Positions 4,985-8,074 of a stretch of 8,074 bases of DNA are shown one piece after another (within the stretch, counting starts at the first letter, position 1; each line of letters opens with the position of its first letter). Below the pieces are notes generated by a model. The model had not been told where the DNA came from, ran no database searches, and saw only the letters and a list, made by a program, of their open reading frames with translations. Source of the stretch: CAZYWA01 sp964650975 [NCBI: uncultured bacterium]. Its GTDB lineage: Bacteria; JADJOY01. The DNA is taken from assembly GCA_964650975.1 (NCBI GenBank), contig CAZYWA010000268.1, forward strand, positions 2,061 through 10,134. The letters are read 5' to 3'. The position numbers were made by a program, and so were the translations under genes.

Positions 4985-6331
4985 GTGAAGAGGCGATTCA
5001 TCGCAGTCGTTGGGCTCGCATTGCTGGCGCTGGTGGCCTTCGGGGGTCGCGCGCGCGCGACCGACACCACGCGAGAGCTGCTCGTGATCCTGCGCGCCAA
5101 GGGCGAAATCACCGAAGAGCAGTACCAGGCGCTGCTCGCGCAGCTCGACGCCGACGCCGCGGCCAAGGCCAAGACCGCCGCCGCGAAGCCCGGCCAGGAG
5201 TGGCTCGACCGTTTCAGCTTGTTCGGGGACATGCGTGTTCGCGGTGAGGGTTTCTACCAGAAGGACGTCGACGACCGGGACCGCTTCCGGGTGCGCGCCC
5301 GCCTGGGCGTCACGGCCAAGGCGAGCGACGAGCTCGACGGCACGGTGCGGATCGCGACCGGCGACCCCAACGACCCGATCTCGACCAACCAGACGCTCAC
5401 CAACCTGTTCACCAGGAAGCCCGTGTCGCTCGATCAGGCGTACCTGACGTTCAAGCCGTCGAGCACCTTCGGCTGGGACCGCCCATACCTGACGCTCACC
5501 GGCGGCAAGCTGCCGGGCACCGTGGTGCGCCCCAAGGCGCAGATGGGCTCCGAGCTGGTGTTCGACGACGACATCACGCCCGAGGGCTTCAACGAAGTCG
5601 CCAGCCTGGTCGACTCGAAGGACGGCCTGGTGCGCAAGCTCACGCTGCAAGGCGCCGAGTGGAGCGCGCAGGAGATGGCCACCGCCTCCGACTCCTGGAT
5701 CTTCGGCGGCCAGGGCCTGACCTCGCTCGGCCTCGGCGCGGCCACCGTGACGGTGAGCTTCGGCGACTACTACCTGTCGAACGCCAACCGCATCGCCCAG
5801 CAGGCCAACACCGACACCGTCCTCACGATCACCAACGACGTGGTGCTGAAGGACGGCACCGTCGCGGGCGGCACGCCGCTCAAGGTGGACCCCGCGAACC
5901 CGATCGTCCGCTACCGGGGCGGGTTCAACATCCTGAATCCGAACGTGCAGGTCGGCATCCCCACCTGGTCGAGCTCGTGGCCGGCCACGGTGTTCGTCGA
6001 CTTCGCGCACAACACCGCGGCGCAGCGCAAGCCCGACGGTTACTGGATCGGCGCCTCGCTGGGCCAGACGGTGAATCCCGGCGACTTCGCGGTCTCCGCG
6101 ATGTACGCCCAGACCGAGACCAACGCGGTGATCTCGGCGCTCAGCTTCAGCGACTTCGGCAAGAGCGGCGGAACCAACCTCAAGGGCCCGGCGATCAAGC
6201 TCGAGTGGATGCCGCTCAGCCGGCTGGTGCTGAGCGTCAAGAACCACTTCGTGACCTTCATCGACGCTCCGGCCGGGAAGTCGAACGCCACCCTCAACCG
6301 GCTGCAGGTGGACGCCCAGTATTCGTTCTGA
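4985..6331 (+). CDS. Outer-membrane porin, putative phosphate-starvation porin
   Basis: This 448-residue secreted beta-barrel protein probably lets phosphate or another anion cross the outer membrane. The start is GTG 4985, six bases after GGGGGAG. It gives a classic signal peptide: KRR, a hydrophobic core (about 5-19) and a probable cut after A25 (RARA/TD). The frame is open upstream into phoR, but that part is shadow. The mature N-terminus (about 28-65) has a helical LRAKGEITEEQYQALL segment common in putative porins and likely periplasmic. From about residue 68 there are repeated amphipathic strands with aromatic girdle residues (MRVRGEGFYQ, QAYLTFKP, YWIGASLG), and the protein ends in QYSF with the terminal Phe typical for barrel insertion. 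It fits the Pfam putative-porin type (Porin_5-like) by general features. The Pho box ahead and the pho genes on both sides support phosphate-linked expression. The substrate is inference. Confidence 0.82.
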   Translation: MKRRFIAVVGLALLALVAFGGRARATDTTRELLVILRAKGEITEEQYQALLAQLDADAAAKAKTAAAKPGQEWLDRFSLFGDMRVRGEGFYQKDVDDRDRFRVRARLGVTAKASDELDGTVRIATGDPNDPISTNQTLTNLFTRKPVSLDQAYLTFKPSSTFGWDRPYLTLTGGKLPGTVVRPKAQMGSELVFDDDITPEGFNEVASLVDSKDGLVRKLTLQGAEWSAQEMATASDSWIFGGQGLTSLGLGAATVTVSFGDYYLSNANRIAQQANTDTVLTITNDVVLKDGTVAGGTPLKVDPANPIVRYRGGFNILNPNVQVGIPTWSSSWPATVFVDFAHNTAAQRKPDGYWIGASLGQTVNPGDFAVSAMYAQTETNAVISALSFSDFGKSGGTNLKGPAIKLEWMPLSRLVLSVKNHFVTFIDAPAGKSNATLNRLQVDAQYSF

Positions 6332-6354
6332 TCTCCGTCCGGCGCTCGTCATCG

Positions 6355-6397
6355 CCGCCGCGGCCGCTCACCCCAGCCGGGTGCGCGACCGCGGCGG
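6355..6397 (+). other. Long hairpin between the porin gene and pstB
   Basis: CCGCCGCGG (6355-6363) pairs perfectly with CCGCGGCGG (6389-6397). After one mismatch, CGC 6365-6367 pairs with GCG 6385-6387, and after another, CACCC 6369-6373 pairs with GGGTG 6379-6383 around a 5-base loop. That is 17 pairs with two mismatches. The following bases, ATTTCGTT, are only partly T-rich. It may be a leaky terminator or an mRNA-processing structure that sets pstB and phoU expression below porin. No Pho box was found in this gap. Confidence 0.5.
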
Positions 6398-6420
6398 ATT
6401 TCGTTGGATAGGGTGTGGCC

Positions 6421-7263
6421 ATGGGCTTCGACGAACGCACATCGAACGTCCTTCCCCGGCGCCCGCGGGCGGCGCCGGGCGCGCCGCCGCCCGCCGCTCC
6501 GCGGCTGCCGTCCAAGATGTCGGCGAGCCGCGTCTCGGCGTGGTTCGGCGAGCGGCAGGTGCTGCGCACCATCGATCTCGAGATCCCCGAGAAGCGCGTG
6601 ACCGCGATCATCGGACCGTCCGGCTGCGGCAAATCCACGTTCATCCGCTGCCTGAACCGGATGCACGAGCTGGTGCCGGGGGCCAGGCTCGAGGGAAGAG
6701 TCGAGCTCGATTCGCACAACATCTACGACCGCGCGATGGATCCGGTCGAGCTCAGGCGCCGCGTCGGCATGGTGTTCCAGAAGCCCAACCCGTTCCCCAC
6801 CATGAGCATCCGCGACAACGTGCTCTCCGGGCTCAGGCTCACCTCGCGCCTCGATTCCGCCGCCGCCGCCGAGATCGTGGAGCGCGCGCTGCGCCAGGCG
6901 GCGCTCTGGGAAGAGGTGAAGGACACGCTCGAGCGCCCGGGAGTGAGCCTCTCGGGCGGGCAGCAGCAGCGGCTCTGCATCGCGCGAGCGCTCGCCGTCG
7001 ACCCCGAGGTGCTGCTCATGGACGAGCCGTGCTCGGCGCTCGACCCGATCGCCACGGCGCGGATCGAGGACCTGCTCCACGAGCTGCGCCTCGGCTACAC
7101 GATCGTGATCGTGACCCACAACATGCAGCAAGCGACGCGCGTGTCGGACCGCACCGCGTTCTTCCTGAGCGGCGACCTCGTCGAGGACGGCGACACCGAC
7201 CAGGTGTTCACCGCACCCCGCGACCAGCGCACCGAGGACTACATCACCGGCAAGTTCGGCTAG
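6421..7263 (+). CDS. pstB: Phosphate ABC transporter ATP-binding protein PstB
   Basis: This 280-residue cytosolic ATPase powers high-affinity phosphate import through the PstSCA complex. Walker A is GPSGCGKST (65-73). The Q-loop [11 protein letters not shown] (118-128) is a strong PstB hallmark. The ABC signature is LSGGQQQR (177-184), Walker B is VLLMDEP (197-203) followed by SALDP (205-209), and the switch His is H233 in [11 protein letters not shown] 6421 is chosen because AGGGTG (6410-6415) lies five bases upstream. GTG 6415, two codons earlier, is possible, and so is ATG 6517 without a visible binding site. The first 32 residues are Pro/Ala/Arg-rich and probably disordered, which makes the protein longer than usual (about 250-260). 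The permease and binding-protein genes pstSCA are not in the window, so they must lie elsewhere or be missing. Confidence 0.95.
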   Translation: MGFDERTSNVLPRRPRAAPGAPPPAAPRLPSKMSASRVSAWFGERQVLRTIDLEIPEKRVTAIIGPSGCGKSTFIRCLNRMHELVPGARLEGRVELDSHNIYDRAMDPVELRRRVGMVFQKPNPFPTMSIRDNVLSGLRLTSRLDSAAAAEIVERALRQAALWEEVKDTLERPGVSLSGGQQQRLCIARALAVDPEVLLMDEPCSALDPIATARIEDLLHELRLGYTIVIVTHNMQQATRVSDRTAFFLSGDLVEDGDTDQVFTAPRDQRTEDYITGKFG

Positions 7264-7295
7264 ATAATGCGCCGCGGGATCGGCGGAGGGAACGG

Positions 7296-8045
7296 ATGGG
7301 CACCATGGAACGAGGACCCGACAAGGGACACACCGATCGCGAGTTCGAGGCGGAGCTGCAGGAGATCCGCCATCGGCTGCTGCGCATGGCGGGACGCGTC
7401 GAGGAGATGATCGCCAACTCGGTGCGCTCGCTGGTGGAGCGCGACTCGGAGCTCGCGAAGCGCACCATCGAAGCCGATCACAAGGTGAACCGCGCCGAGG
7501 TGGAAACCGACGAGCTGTGCCTGCGGGTGCTGGCGCGCCGCCAGCCGCTGGGATCGGACCTGCGCTTCGTGACGCTGGCCCTCAAGATGGTGACCGACCT
7601 GGAGCGGATCGGCGACCTGGCCGTGAACGTCTGCGAGCGGGCGCTCGACCTCAACGGGCAGCCGCAGCTACGGACCCAGGAAGACGTGGCGCGCATGGCC
7701 GCGGTGGTGCAGTCGATGGTCCGCGACGCCATCGACGCGTTCGTGGCCCGCGACGAGATCAAGGCCGGCCTGGTGATCGAGCGCGACCACGAGGTCGACT
7801 CGCTCTACCACCAGATCTTCCGCTCGGTGATGGAGGTCATGCTGCGCGACCAGGCCGCCATCACCCGCGGCATCCACACCCAGTCGGTGGCCAAGTACCT
7901 CGAGCGCATGGGCGACCACGGCACCAACCTCGCCGAGCAAGTGGTGTTCATGGTGAAGGGCAAGGACATCCGCCACCTGGGCAAGCTCGACGAGTCTTGT
8001 CGGGGGGGGTTTAAAACCCCCCCCCCCCACAAAAAGCCGCATTGA
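7296..8045 (+). CDS. phoU: Phosphate signalling complex protein PhoU
   Basis: This 249-residue cytosolic, all-helical regulator links the Pst transporter to PhoR and represses the pho regulon when phosphate is ample. It has the two PhoU three-helix repeats. The metal-binding motif of the first is in TDLERIGDLAVNV (100-112), and that of the second is in YLERMGDHGTNLAE (201-214). RRQPLGSDLRF (81-91) is also typical. ATG 7296 follows GGAGGG (7285-7290) by five bases, and the 32-base gap after pstB points to one transcript. ATG 7305 is a weaker choice. The family-like sequence ends near GKDIRHLG (222-229). The last 16 residues (S234-H249) are encoded by a G8/C12 homopolymer region, so the true C-terminus and stop are uncertain. 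For example, one extra G in the G8 run would give an early TAA. Confidence 0.93.
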   Translation: MGTMERGPDKGHTDREFEAELQEIRHRLLRMAGRVEEMIANSVRSLVERDSELAKRTIEADHKVNRAEVETDELCLRVLARRQPLGSDLRFVTLALKMVTDLERIGDLAVNVCERALDLNGQPQLRTQEDVARMAAVVQSMVRDAIDAFVARDEIKAGLVIERDHEVDSLYHQIFRSVMEVMLRDQAAITRGIHTQSVAKYLERMGDHGTNLAEQVVFMVKGKDIRHLGKLDESCRGGFKTPPPHKKPH

Positions 8046-8074
8046 TTGGGGCCCCCCCCCCCGGCGGGGCGCCG
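8002..8074. repeat. G/C homopolymer tracts at the right edge
   Basis: G8 (8002-8009), TTTAAAA and C12 (8017-8028) form a near palindrome that could fold with an 8-bp G/C stem. ACAAAAA follows, then a second C-rich run (about 8052-8062) at the window end. There is no T-run, so it is not a standard terminator. The same style of G-run then C-run follows the NAD kinase-like gene at 1598-1618. The tracts may be real lineage-typical gene-end elements or assembly error near a contig end. Confidence 0.45.

Noticed and set aside
4898-6352. A 484-codon minus-strand frame opposite the porin
   Set aside because: It is the mirror of the porin's codon bias, with no recognisable motif, while the porin has a signal peptide and a barrel signature.
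1-8074. CRISPR array, tRNA, rRNA, phage or insertion-sequence genes
   Set aside because: No regularly spaced repeats, no tRNA or rRNA signature and no transposase, integrase or phage-like protein were seen on either strand.

Overview
The window looks like chromosomal DNA from an uncultured, very GC-rich Gram-negative bacterium. GC richness is judged by eye from codon third positions and long antisense open frames. The Gram-negative call rests on an outer-membrane porin with a signal peptide and a terminal aromatic residue. The phylum cannot be fixed by reading alone. Every convincing gene lies on the + strand.

Layout. Positions 1-708 hold the 3' part of an unrecognised gene that is open to the left edge. 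It overlaps by four bases a divergent NAD kinase-family gene (705-1589) that resembles the eukaryotic NADK2 type. A 544-base gene-free stretch follows (1590-2133). It contains G/C homopolymer hairpins, one copy of a dispersed repeat, a perfect 12-bp inverted repeat and a strongly structured segment (about 1825-2045). That segment has a long-range closing stem and two hairpins with exactly complementary loops, so it is a candidate noncoding RNA. The stretch ends in a Pho box just before phoB.

The rest is a phosphate-starvation block: phoB (2134-2853), a 234-base spacer carrying the second, inverted repeat copy, phoR (TTG start, 3088-4842), a second Pho box with a plausible -10, a secreted porin (4985-6331), a long hairpin, pstB (6421-7263) and phoU (7296-8045). 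The last bases (from about 8001) are long G and C runs that make the phoU C-terminus uncertain.

How the genes fit together. PhoR senses phosphate status through the Pst/PhoU complex and phosphorylates PhoB. PhoB probably binds the 11-bp-periodic GTCAC repeats in front of its own gene and the porin gene. The porin would raise outer-membrane permeability to phosphate or another anion, PstB would power inner-membrane uptake, and PhoU would pass transporter status back to PhoR. The usual pstS, pstC and pstA are not in the window; the porin sits where they are often found. The main points for a second look are the kissing-loop RNA candidate, the lineage-specific Pho-box form, the repeat that runs up to the phoR start, and the altered GGDNH motif of the NAD kinase-like protein.
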